A stretch of DNA of 64,000 nucleotides from assembly GCA_037176725.1 (NCBI GenBank), contig JAZBRS010000049.1, positions 14,960,001-15,024,000 of the forward strand, written 5' to 3'. Numbering within the stretch: the first letter of the stretch is position 1; the number at the start of each line of letters is the position of its first letter. A program made the position numbers and the translations under genes. This document shows positions 53,893 through 64,000 of this stretch, piece after piece. The notes under the pieces were generated by a model. That model was given only the letters and a program-made list of their open reading frames with translations, did not search any database and was not told the DNA's origin. Source of the stretch: Posidonia oceanica (taxonomy: Eukaryota; Streptophyta; Magnoliopsida; Alismatales; Posidoniaceae).

Positions 53893-55460
53893 ATCAATGA
53901 TAGCCAAAAAGGTGCGGGTACCGAGCAAGGATGTCATCCTTGCACTCCCAAGTGGCCTCCTCAGCTCCATGATGCTACCATCGCACAAGAACCAGCAGAA
54001 TCACCTTGTTCCGCAACACCTGTTCCCTCTGATCAATAATCTGGACAGCATCCTCAACATAAGAGGGATCTTCCTGGAGCACCTCTGGCTGAACAGGGAT
54101 CACCTGTGACACATCGGCCAGACACTTCCTCAACATGGAGACATGGAATACATCGTGCATTGCTGACAGCTTTGGTGGTAGGGACAATCTATAGGCCACC
54201 TTGCCAACCCTCTTCGTGATCTGGTACGGGACAATATAGTGGGGACTTAACTTCCCGCGTCTGCCAAACCTCATCACGCCTTTGGTTGGTGAAACCTTCA
54301 GGAACACATGGTCCCTCACCAAGAACTCCAACGGTCTCCGTCTCTGATCGGCATAGCTCTTCTACCGACTCTATGCAGTCACAAGCCTTCTACGGATCAT
54401 GTCCACCTTGTCTACATACAGCTGCACAATCTCAGGACCAAGAAGCTACTGCTCCCCTACCTCGCTCCAGCAAACCGGCGATTTGCAGAGCCTACCATAC
54501 AGAGCCTCGTATGGTGTCATCCTGATGCTAGCGTGGTAGCTGTTGTTGTAAGAAAACTCAACCAACGGCAGGTGGTCCTCCTAACTTCCTTGCAAATCAA
54601 CAGCACAAGCTCTCAGCATGTCCTCAGTGTCTGAATGGTCCTCTCTATCTGGCCATCCGACTGGGGGTGGAACGTTGTGCTGAGGTTAAGTACCATGCCA
54701 AAAGCCTCCTGCGAGTCCTCCAAAACCTCAAGGTAAACTGCGTGTCTCTGTCAGACACAGTGGATACAGGAACGCCATGCAATCGAACAATCTTCGATAC
54801 GTACATTTCTGCCAACCGCCACAGAGGGAGACTCACCTAGATTGCTTGAAAATGAGCTGACTTGGTTAGCTGATCTACGATCACCCACACGGTGTCGTTC
54901 TTCCTCACTGTACGCGGCAACCCAGTCACGATGTCCATAGAGATGTGTTCCCATTTCCATTCAAGAATGTTCAGTGATTGTAAGGTCCCTCTAGGTCTCT
55001 AATGCTCTGCCTTGACTAGTTGGCAAGTCATGCACTTTGCCACATAGTCAGCCACTTCTCTCTTCATGCCAGGCCACCAAAAGTTCCTCCTCATATCCTA
55101 GTACATCTTCGTAGTCCCCAAATGTATAGTGTACTTGGATCGATGGGTTTCGTCCAGTAGCCTCTGCCTGGCCTCCTCATGCTGGGGCACATACAGGCGT
55201 AGATTAAATCTCAACTCCCCATGTGTGCCGAAAGAGAAATCAAGTGCTTCCCCAGCTTCCATCTTCTCCACAGTCGCCTGAATAAAAGGGTCCATCTGCT
55301 GACAGGCAATGACGAACTGCACCAGCTTGGGGCAAATAGATAGGCTTGCCATGTAGGCACTGCCCACTCCTCGGTGTAGTCTCTTGAGTCCACAGTCAGC
55401 CAAATCCTCTAGCATGGTCCACTCCTTGACCATAGGCTCGCCATGACGTGCGTATGCCAA
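53893..55460 (-). pseudogene. Chromovirus I integrase with chromodomain
   Basis: From right to left: zinc-binding H2C2 region (HRSKYTIHLGTTKMY...DMRRNFWWPGMKREVADYV, with TAG at 55,098), catalytic core pieces ([20 protein letters not shown]), GP[FY] region (FLKVSPTKGVMRFGRRGKLS, PHYIVPYQITKRVGKVAYRL), HDVFHVSMLRK, and a C-terminal chromodomain-like end (VLVRW then HHGAEEATWECKDDI). The chromodomain guides integration to heterochromatin in this clade. TAG at 53,975 interrupts the chromodomain. Confidence 0.88.
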
Positions 55461-56870
55461 CTCAGAGCATCAGTGACCACGTTGGCCTTCCCAGGGTGGT
55501 AGGACAAGCTGAAATCATAGTCTTTAAGGTACTCCACCCACCTCCTCTGCCGCATGTTGAGGTCCTTCTGAGTAAATATATACTTCAAACTCTTGTGATA
55601 AGTGTAGACCTCGAACTGCTCTCCATACAAATAGTGTCGCTAGAGCTTGAGCGCGAACACCACAGCAACCATCTCTAAATCATGGGTAGGGTAGTTCTTC
55701 TCGTGGTCCTTCAGTTGACGAGAGGCATACGCCACCACATTGCCACGCTGCATCAAAACACCACCCAACCCATCACCACTAGTGTCATTGTACACAGTGA
55801 AGCCTCCACTACCAGAAGGCAGGGCCAAAACAGGAGTTGTAGTTAGACGAGCCTTCAACTCATTGAAGCTTGCCTCACAGTCGCGGTCCCAGATGAACGG
55901 AACCCCCTGTCTGGTCAGAGCTGTTAGGGATGATGCAATAGAAGAGAAATCCCTGATAAATCTCCTGTAGTAACCCGCCAATCCTAGGAAACTTCTAATC
56001 TCCGTCACAGTCCTAGGTCTGTCCTAGTTGTTAACTGCCTCAACCTTGGTAGGGTCCACTCTGACGCCTTCTCCAGAGATAAGGTGGCCGAGGAACATAA
56101 CTTCACTCAACCAGAACTCGCACTTGGAGAATTTGGCATACAACTAGTGCTGCCTCAGAATATCCGGCACCACCCGCAGATATAGAGCATGAGAGTCCTC
56201 ATCAGGAGAGTAGATCAAAATATCATCCACAAAGACCACCACAAACTGGTCCAGATAAGGCCTGAAGATTCGGTTCATCAACTCCATTAATGCGGCAGGG
56301 GCGTTGGTTAAGCCGAAGGGCATAATCGTAAACTCATAATGGTCGTACCACGTCCGGAAAGCAGTCTTCTGAATGTCTGAGTCATGGATCCTCAGCTGGT
56401 GATATCCTGATCTCAGATCTATCTTCAAGAAAATAGATACAGACTGCAACTGGTCAAACAGGTCCTCAATACGGGGTAAGGGATACTTGTTCTTTATTGT
56501 AATCTGGTTCAACATCCGATAGTCAATGCACAGACGGAGTGAACCATCCATCTTACGGGCGAACAAGACAGGCACTCCCCATGGAGATACACTTGGCCTG
56601 ATAAAGTCCTTGTCCAGTAACTCTTACAACTGGGCCTTGAGCTCCCACAACTCAGCTGGTGCCATACGATAGGGATTCTTCAGAATAGCACCGCTTCCCA
56701 GGGCCAACTCAGTGGTGAACTCTACCTCCCTGCAAGGTGGCATGCCAGGCAAATCCTCAGGGAAGACGTTGGGATATTCATACACCACTGAGATGTTGTC
56801 AACACCCAACCTTAGAGAAGCAGAGGTAACCACACTAGCAAGATACCCCATGCATCCCTTAATTAGAAAC
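55461..56870 (-). pseudogene. pol: Chromovirus I reverse transcriptase and RNase H
   Basis: RT reads [62 protein letters not shown] and catalytic FVDDILIYS (about 56,210). Next come [19 protein letters not shown], the RNase H aspartate in [16 protein letters not shown] and [19 protein letters not shown], then [23 protein letters not shown] at 55,640 and 56,144 and TAA at 56,624 interrupt it. The DLRSGYHQ and [10 protein letters not shown] motifs are of the Tekay/Del type. Confidence 0.9.
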
Positions 56871-57353
56871 CTGTAAGCCTTCATAGCAGAGATAACAGAC
56901 TTAGGCTCACCCTAGCGCACACCTTGCACAAAGAAAGATCCAGCCTCAGCAGCTCCAAAGAAAACTCTCCTCCGAGCATAGTCGATTAGAGCAGAATGTT
57001 GGCTCAGCCAGTCCATGCTCAAGATGACATCAAACTCGTTCATGCCCATGAGAATGAGAGAGGCATCGAACTCCTAGCCGTTCAGCTCCAGATCGACAGA
57101 CGGCAGATATCTCCACGCCAAACTGTACTCCCGCAGCGGCGTTACTACATCCAGGTGGAAAGCCAACTTAACCAGCACATCATCCAGTTCCGTCGCAAAC
57201 GACTTGGAGACAAAGGAGAAAGTACTCTCTGAGTCAAAGAGAACATTGGCCATTTGGCCAGCCACAAAAAAGGAACCTAAGGCCAAAACACAACCAACAA
57301 CATCCCCAATTAAACAACATAGCTCATAATATAGGGGAAAAGAAGCAACAATT
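56871..57353 (-). pseudogene. pro: Chromovirus I protease; gag side cut by element G
   Basis: VAGQMANVLFDSESTFSFVS (about 57,200-57,260) is the aspartic-protease site, with DSE where D-S/T-G is required, so the enzyme is dead by substitution as well. Then the frame continues MGMNEFDVILSMDWLSQHSA, a standard chromovirus motif. TAG at 57,074 and 56,912. Gag is absent because the G LTR begins at 57,354. Confidence 0.8.
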
Positions 57354-60172
57354 TGTAATAATCCCGAAATTCAGATCGTCCATGCACAATGCCAAAGCTC
57401 GCGTGTATCGATCTGAATTAGGTTCACTATTAGCGGTTGGTTCTAAGGAGGGATTTCGACTCGAAAACACTGGAAAACAGAGGCAAACGCAAAAGGAAAG
57501 CAAAATAAAAGAAAGAGAGTCACCACCTAATTTATTAAATCGGAAAACTAGGAAAACCATGTAAAGAACATGCAAGGAAAGCATATGTGTTTCGAAAACA
57601 TGCAAAGTTCAATGTAAACGGATGACACAAAGTCAATGCGGTCCAGAAAAAGGGCAAGGACTCCTATTACGCACGGGGAAGGTGTTAGGCACCCCCGACA
57701 CGCCCGAGGAATCACTCTTTCTGACTGATCCGCTACAATGTGGCAAAATATTGGCAAATGAATGTCGATTTATATCGCCCTAAGGCGGTATGCAGGAGGC
57801 AATTATAAACCATGCGGAGCTTAGCAAACCTTGTTTAAAAAACGATTAAGCAAAATCAAAGTGAAAATGTCATAGAAACGGGTAGAGGAAGCAAATCCGG
57901 GGTGCAAAACCAAAAAGCGACCGCTGGGCTACATGCCTAGATGCAATGACATGCTCTGGACACAGCCAAGTACCGAAAACAAGGTGCAAATCGAGAGCGA
58001 TGCGAAGAAATCAGATTCAGCCAACTTAAAACGTTGGATGCTGGATATACCAGCGTCCTATGTTGGACGCGTAAGGTCCAGCGTCCAACACGGAAGTCAA
58101 ATAAACTTGCAGAAAACATGCATATTTTGGAAAATGGGTTTTAATATAATGCAAGGAAAACTGTGGACAGCCAAACCATGCCAGGCAGATAAAACATGTT
58201 GAGGAGTCAAAGTGACAACACAGAAATCAAATGCAAGTGATGGATCTGTTTTAAACAAGCAGAGTGTGTTGAACGCTGTATAAGACAGCGTCCAACGTTG
58301 GACGTTGGAACTCCTAGCGTCCAACACCTGTGCTTGGTTTTTTGAAAATATGAACGCATGCTAAATGATTAAAGCAAGATATTGATGTAATATGCTAACA
58401 GGAAAACATGCAAAGCAGTGTATGGAAACTAGATGAAAAATCCAAGAGATTTGAGAATAGATCACAGGCATTAAACTGATCCAGAGCTATGCAGGTTGTT
58501 AGACGCGTGAGCATCCAGCGTCCTACATAGAACGCTAAAGGACTCAACGTCCAACAAGCAGAAGGCAGAGGCAGCCCAAACACGGAAAACCTGATAAAAA
58601 GCATGATGTAAACTTGCAAACAACTTAGAAGAAGTTCAGATCTGGACATACAAACATGGAGAAGGTAGGCATGTCATGTAAAAACGATTAAAAGATGCCA
58701 AGGTACAAAATAAAGCAGAGGGCAGTAGGATGTGGAGCTGGCCAGCGTCCTGTGTTGGACGCATGAAGCCAAGCGTCCTACACCCCAGACAGCATTCTGA
58801 AAATCCGAAGAAGGAAACCAAACCCAAAACAAACACCAAATTTTTAGCATAGCATCCAGATGTATAAGAGATAGCATACAAGATATTTAAGCATGTAGGA
58901 CGACATTTAGAACATGATATTTAGGAAATAAATTAATGCAAAGCAGCAGAGGTGTTGGACACCACCATGGGCTGCGTCCAACGTTGGACGTGCCAGATGT
59001 GGCATCCAACAAGTCAGGAAACTTCCCGGCCACAAACAGAGCTTGAATCGACTCAAAATTGCAAACTAATTACGTAGGAAGCATCAGCATACTACAACGA
59101 TCATAAACATGTATTTAAACTAAAAAAAACAGTGTGTGGATCACTCCACCCATCTCCTCCCTCTTGCCGCCGGCGTTCATGGCTTTTCTGGCCACCTGGG
59201 CGGCTGGAGAGCCACGAAGCTTGGCTGTGAAGCTTCGAGGATGATGAGGAAGGAGAGGGGGACGCACGAGAGGGAAGTATGTTACCTGTGGGAGGTCCAG
59301 AGACTTTGCGTGCTTGGCCGGCTGGAGACGACAGATGGCGGTGTTGGCGAGCTTGGAAGCGTGGCCTAGAGGCGAGGGAAGGGTGCGGGTAGGTAGCTCT
59401 CACACTCGAGACGCTCTCTGGATCACACAAGGAGGTTGGGGGGAGTTGGAGCTCTCGCAATTCTCATTGGTTTGCTCTGTAAAATGGTGTCCCTCCTTGG
59501 GTTGCAATTGGGGAGCTTGGTTTTGTTTGGGGAAGGTCTGCCAAATGGCAGAGGTGGCAGGAGCACGGTCTGAGGGGAGCAGCAGGACGTGGCATGCACG
59601 GCGAGTGGGTGTGGGCTTGGCAGGCACACCCAGAAGATGGCGTGCACGGCGCGAGTTGTGGCCAACAAACGGTTGGGCAGAAACGTCCAAGCGAGTGCGC
59701 GGCGGGAAAGTGGGGGTAGGTGGCGAGTTGTACGGGCGGCACCGGGGTGAAGCACCGGTTGGAGAGGTGAGCCAAGTGGCTGGGCTGTCCGAGGGATGCA
59801 GCGGAGTTGGCAGAGGGTGGCCCTGGGCGCGGTGGAGGGCGAGCCAAAGGGCTGCCACGGCGACGCGTTGGACGCTACAACACAAGCAGCGTCCAACGTT
59901 GGATGTTGGAATAGCCAGCGTCCAACGTCGCAGAGTGGCTTCAAGGCTGTTTTGGCATTTTGGGCTTAGGTTGGGACTTGGGTATGGTTTAGGTGGGTTT
60001 AAGGCGGTTTTGGTTTAAATTTGGGATTAGCTCAAGGATTAGGGTTTGGGAAATGAAGTTGAGGTTTTGGTCGAGTTTGAATTGGAGTTGAGGTTTTGGT
60101 TGGGTCAATCTGCAATCCAGGTGAGCTTCCAGAGATCCTCCAACAAACAGTTGTCGAAATGGGATGTCTACT
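57354..60172 (-). mobile_element. 3' LTR of element G (2,819 bp)
   Basis: Left end TGTAATAATCCCGAAATTCA matches the U5 end of C (TGTAGCGATCCCAAAATTCG); right end GGGATGTCTACT borders the polypurine tract. The first LTR base is A instead of T (AGTAGACATCCC). Contents follow C: conserved block (57,620-57,725), six double hairpins, GC-rich part with donor-like CACAG|GTAAC (minus strand, 59,285), then GGTTTAGG-type sequence. It is inserted in chromovirus I. Confidence 0.85.
58032..59927. repeat. Six double hairpins in the G LTR
   Basis: Copies at 58,032-58,089, 58,268-58,326, 58,495-58,555, 58,738-58,782 (single), 58,952-59,011 and 59,867-59,927. Example arms: GTTGAACGCTGT / ACAGCGTCCAAC and GTTGGACGTTGG / CTAGCGTCCAAC. 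Spacing is about 230 bp, as in C, while the spacers differ. Confidence 0.92.
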
Positions 60173-60186
60173 GATGCCCCTCCCTG
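60173..60186 (-). other. Polypurine tract of element G
   Basis: Minus strand CAGGGAGGGGCATC, one base different from C. It proves that G runs right to left and that its 5' half lies beyond the right edge. Confidence 0.85.
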
Positions 60187-60720
60187 AGCGAGGTCAAGCG
60201 TAGCGAGACTGTGGCTCAGGGGTGACGAGACACCCCACTCGACACCGGCAAGAACACAAATTGCTATCAGTGTGAGTCACTAATTCGGCGAATGCACCGA
60301 AAGTCGCGACTCGTTGCCACAATGCAACTTGCAGATGCAGATGCGAATGCTGATGAGATGCAATGCATGCCAATGCAATTAGTCTAGCATGCAATGCTAC
60401 AGATGAAGAAGTGCAGGGTTGATGCAAAAGGATGCTAAGAGAGGGTTGCGATGCAATGCATGAATTTAGTGGTTAGTCCAAATTCACGCGAAAGGGACTC
60501 CAGACAAGAGTGACAGACTTGTCATCCGGGCAGTGAGGTCTGCCAGCCCAAAGAGGGGAAAAGAAATAGCCTGTCCCAGCCTGAGGGCACAAGCGAAGCG
60601 GCTAGGGCCGCGCAGAAAAGGGGGCAAAATTCGAGAAAAAATGCGGGAGGAGAGAGGCATCCTCTTCCGCCGTGAGAGTGTGCGGGACTTCGTCTTCCTA
60701 GGACAAAGTCGCGCGGAGGA
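60187..60720 (-). other. 3' untranslated region of element G
   Basis: Shares CACCGGCAAGAACACAAATT-like sequence with C and has no gene. A TGACAGACTTGTCA hairpin at 60,511-60,524 opens the repeat zone. Confidence 0.6.
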
Positions 60721-61860
60721 TGTGATAAGTTTTCAGACTTATCGACCAAAGGTGATGAGTTTCAGATCATCAACCGGGAAGTGATGGTTACGGATCATCA
60801 ACCGGAAAATGATGGTTACGGACATCAACCGGAAAGTGATGGTTACGGATCATCAGCCAGAAAGGTTATAGTTACTGGATATCAGCCGAAAGGGTGATAG
60901 TTGCTAGATATCAACCGGAAAGTGCAATTGCAGGTGATAGTTACTGGATATCAGCCGAAAGGGTGATGGTTTCGGAGCATCAGCCGAAGGATAGATGGTT
61001 ACGAATCATCAGCCGGAAAGTGATGATTACGGTCATCAGCTGGAAAGTGATGGTTACGGATCATCAGCCAGAAAGTGATGGTTACGGTCATCAGCCGGAA
61101 AGTGTTGGTTACGGATCATCAGCTGGAAAGTGATGGTTACGGATCATCAGCCGAAAAGTGATGGTTACGGACATCAGCTGGAAAGTGATGGTTACAGATC
61201 ATCAGCCGGAAAGGTGATAGTTACTGGATATCAGCCGAAAGGTGCAATTGCAAGCGATAGTTACTAGATATTAGCCGAAAGGGTGATGGTTTCGGAGCAT
61301 CAGCCGAAGGATAGATGGTTTCAGACATCAGCCGGAAAGTGACGAGTGATGATAAGATGTCGGACTTATCAGCCAGGAGAGTGATGGTTACAGATCATCA
61401 GCCGGAAAGTGATGAGTTTCGGATCATCAGCCGGAAAGTGATGGATTGATGATAAGATGTCGAACTTATCAGCCAGAAGAGTGATGAGTTTCAGATCATC
61501 AGCCGGAAAGTGATGGTTACGGATCATCAGCCAGAAAGTGATGAGTTTCGGATCATCAGTCGGAAAGGGATGAATTGATAAGATGTCGGACTTATCAGCC
61601 AGGAGAGTGATGAGTTTCGGATCATTAGTCGGAAAGTGATGGTTACGGATCATCAGTCGGAAAGTGATGAGTTTCGGATCATCAACCAGAAAGGGATGAA
61701 TTGATAAGATGTCGGACTTATCAACAAGGAGAGTGATGAGTTTCGGATCATCAGTCGGAAAGTGATTGATAGATGATAAGATGTCGGACTTATCAGCCGG
61801 AAAGTGATTGATAGATGATAAGAAGTCGGACTTATCAGCCGGAAGATTGGAACCCGTGAC
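60721..61860. repeat. About 27-bp hairpin satellite, about 40 copies (R6)
   Basis: Conserved spacer CAGCCGGAAAG alternates with small hairpins whose arms vary: GATAAG...CTTATC, TGATGA...TCATCA, GATGG...CATC, GATA...TATC. Higher-order order is visible (GATAAGATGTCGGACTTATC units return about every 110-130 bp in the right half). It corresponds to R5 of element C but with a different period. A CCCCTGGTATCA / TGATACCAG hairpin follows at 61,921-61,947, the same as in C. Confidence 0.88.
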
Positions 61861-62330
61861 ATCCAGGTATATCGACGGGGAATGATAGGGAATGATAACA
61901 CAGGACAACTAAAAAAGATGCCCCTGGTATCAGGATGATACCAGAGGACAGTCGAAGCGTCCTTGGCATCGAAAAGCGAAGGATAGACAAAACTGACGTG
62001 TTTGTCAAACGAGTAGTTTGGGGTACCAGCCCGACGGAGACTCGACCAAGCGCGCTTAATGGCTTGACTTGACGGTGTGGGTTTGCAGAGATTCTGGCAT
62101 CTGAATTGATTGCTGAGGACTTTCCTGCGCCATTTTGGCAGCAAGTCTGGCCAAGGGCCTTAAGGCATAATTGATAAGAAATGCATTGAGCAATCTTGAA
62201 GTGCAAGCAGATGGCACAAAACACTTTTTGCATTGATAGAACTGTTGATTACACGCCTGTGGCAGGTCAAAAGATACAGCATAACTTGGAAAGAAACTAA
62301 ACAAGCAGCTGCACAAGTGTCCTAGCTGGT
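61861..62330 (-). other. Spacer between hairpin array and extra ORF of element G
   Basis: Contains the conserved CCCCTGGTATCA hairpin (61,921-61,947), a GACAAAACTGACGTGTTTGTC-like hairpin near 61,985 that also occurs in C at 13,452, and otherwise non-coding sequence. Confidence 0.6.
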
Positions 62331-63524
62331 TCAGGCCTTCTTTGATTTCCTGGAGTCAGGGAACAGGGGGCTGCCAAGCGGGATCTCGTTGATGGGCCAG
62401 AGCTCCTGCACCTTGGTCACATACTCAGGAGTGCATCCTAGGCCTCTCACAGCCGCGATGTCTATTGACCGCACTCCGTGCTGCATTAGGTTGGCCAGCT
62501 CTTTTGTTGCAGCAGTTGAATTGAGGGGATATGTCTAAAGAAGCCTGGGTGCTGTGCTGTCAACGAAGGCGGCCTACCAGAAGCCAAACTGCCACATGAC
62601 TTTGATAGGGTAGTATTCCACACCCACAGTGAATCTTGGTAGCACGACCAATCACATGTCGCGGGTGCCGAAGAAGACAGTGAACGGCTCAGCTGCGGAT
62701 GGGATGATATGCCAGGTTACTGCATCATCCGTCAGCTCTGATAGCTTCTCGTACTCCTCCTTGACGCTCTTGATTGTCTTGGCATGGCCGCTGTTACAGT
62801 AGGCTTCAAAAGCATGTGTCTGGGGGCGTAGAAGATCCATCTCTAAGTGTGCAGCTAGTCAGCTCTGTATGAGTGCTCTGCAGCCATGAAAGTGGCGGCA
62901 GCGATGCGAGATGCATTCCAGCCTGCGATATGTCTCTGCTAGGACAACCGGTGCCAGGTCTATTTGCCGAGTCACCACAGCAAGTGCTATTTCAGTGATC
63001 TCAATGGCCACTGTCATTCGACCACGAGTGAAGATCAGCTCGCCTAGGAAGCGGGTGACAAATCCCCGGAGCCACAACTCGTCTCCGAATTCAGCACACT
63101 TTTCCACAGTCTCATCAAAGTATGCTAGGCGAAGAATGGGCGTGAGCCTGCTGGTGTAGATCAGTCTTTGCTGGCAGCCTTGAGTAGAGAGCCCAGTGAG
63201 CTAGCTCAGGACTGCGATGTATTTGTTGCGCCTCATGAAGATAGGCGGTCCCATGATTTTGGAGAAGCCGCAGATCCAGCGCACTTCCTCCAGCGTGGGT
63301 GTCAGCTCTGTTTTGCCAAAGCGGAAGACGTGGTCGCCGGTTTCCAGAACCTTGCAGCGGCGCACAGAAGGTGTCGGCTCACTTCAACATCAGCGGCCTT
63401 CAGAAGTTTGGTTGGAATGCCCCCATAAGCGCAGCTTTTCGCAGTCATCTTTGGTGAGCTTGCCGATCCATTCCCGCAAGACATCGGAGTAAGGCATTGG
63501 GGTCACTAGAGTAGGAAAACCCAT
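62331..63524 (-). pseudogene. Extra ORF of element G, plant-mobile-domain-like
   Basis: From ATG 63,524 the frames read MPYSDVLREWIGKLTKDDCE, VLETGDHVFRFGKTELTPTL and EEVRWICGFSKIMGPPIFMR, then WLRGFVTRFLGELIFTRGRM, KSVKEEYEKLSELTDDAVTW, LVVLPRFTVGVEYYPIKVMW-QFGFW, ending INEIPLGSPLFPDSRKSKKA and TGA at 62,331. The HVFRF..E.TPTLEEV...GF pattern and the VEYYP..V..QFG block resemble the plant mobile domain (aminotransferase-like PMD) found in plant transposons. Tat elements often carry extra ORFs of unknown role near gag-pol. It lies in sense between pol (outside the window) and the 3' LTR. TAG at 62,574 and 62,535, and a frame change near 63,385. Confidence 0.7.
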
Positions 63525-64000
63525 TGCGCAGAGGGAGAATGCAGATGGCTGTTTACAGAATCTTCAGGTACCTGTTACCAAGGCTGTAGATCATCAAATT
63601 TCATACAGGCATACAATCACTGACTGATAAGTAGATTCTGAAGCTAGTAAAGTAGTTCAATTATGTTCAACAGTTAGCATTCAAAACATAGAGACTTAAG
63701 CACATTTAAACAAAGGAGCATTCTATCTGCACAGGCAGGGGCTGATTGGAGTTCTGGACTAGCGAAGCTTGGAGGAGATCAACCTGTGCTCGGTAGGAGT
63801 ACTGTCTCATTGTAGAGGCAACTTTCGCAGAGCAGAATGAAAGAAGGAAAAGGGATGGTTGATGATGCAGATGTATGCATGATTTATGATTGGTATGCTT
63901 TGCCCTCAGCATACGGAGTGCTTTAGCGCCTACTGTATATGAAGGGAGCGGTCCCTGACTCACCGGGCTCTACTCAGACTCCTAGCTTGTTGGTGGCGCT
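63525..64000 (-). other. Element G interior upstream of the extra ORF, nothing recognised
   Basis: AT-richer sequence with a CACCGG/ACTTAAG mix and one unsupported 85-codon frame. pol is expected further right, beyond the window. Confidence 0.4.

Noticed and set aside
59314..60018. 234-codon plus-strand ORF and its minus-strand counterparts
   Set aside because: They lie in the GC-rich part of the G LTR, cross a double hairpin, and are open in several frames, as expected for GC-rich DNA with few stops.

Overview
This is repeat-rich nuclear DNA from a plant, probably a eudicot; the species cannot be read from the sequence. The evidence is nested Ty3/gypsy elements of the Tat/Ogre lineage with giant LTRs, a Tekay-like chromovirus, a Ty1/copia remnant, a PIF/Harbinger pair (transposase plus Myb-like ORF), small MITEs, and premature stops that are mostly TAG at ancestral CAG codons, as expected from decay of cytosines methylated in CHG context. 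I see no rRNA, tRNA or CRISPR and nothing bacterial.

Layout. From 1 to about 38.8 kb is a stack of nested retroelements. The oldest layer I can read is a decayed Tat-like pol (D, + strand, 32.14-37.66 kb). An LTR (E) abuts its left edge at 32,140. Element B has its 5' LTR end inside E at 30,723. Element C (8,721-27,985, 19.3 kb, GAATT target duplication, - orientation) lies inside the B LTR. A 5.3 kb solo LTR (14,332-19,651) lies inside C. A fourth family (A, + orientation, 3' LTR from 4,599) interrupts the 5' leader of B, and an LTR piece (F) occupies the left edge. C encodes only gag, so it looks like a non-autonomous TR-GAG-type element. From 38.8 to 52 kb the DNA is AT-rich and less repetitive. 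It holds the only plausible host gene (42,687-43,388, - strand, unknown function), a hAT-type MITE, a copia 3' end, a PIF/Harbinger relic and a fold-back MITE. From 52.0 to 57.35 kb is a chromovirus (I, - orientation) with pol and one LTR. It is interrupted at 57,354 by element G (- orientation), whose 3' LTR, polypurine tract, hairpin array and extra plant-mobile-domain-like ORF run to the right edge.

The most unusual signal is not a gene. The LTRs of A, C and G carry repeated double hairpins of about 58 bp (arms like GTTGGACGCTGG / CCAGCGTCCAAC) whose arms differ between copies by compensatory changes. The chromovirus LTR carries an unrelated triplet of the same design. The 3' non-coding regions of A, C and G are packed with satellite arrays whose units are also short hairpins with changing but mutually complementary arms. 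This points to selection on, or a copying mechanism that regenerates, RNA or DNA secondary structure in these elements.

How the parts relate. C and G share their 3' untranslated region, polypurine tract, hairpin types and the extra ORF, so the G family is a candidate source of the pol functions C lacks. All the large LTRs share one conserved block of about 110 bp near the U5 end, and four of the five LTR copies with the relevant region show a splice-donor-like site at family-specific positions. None of the transposon ORFs seen here is intact.
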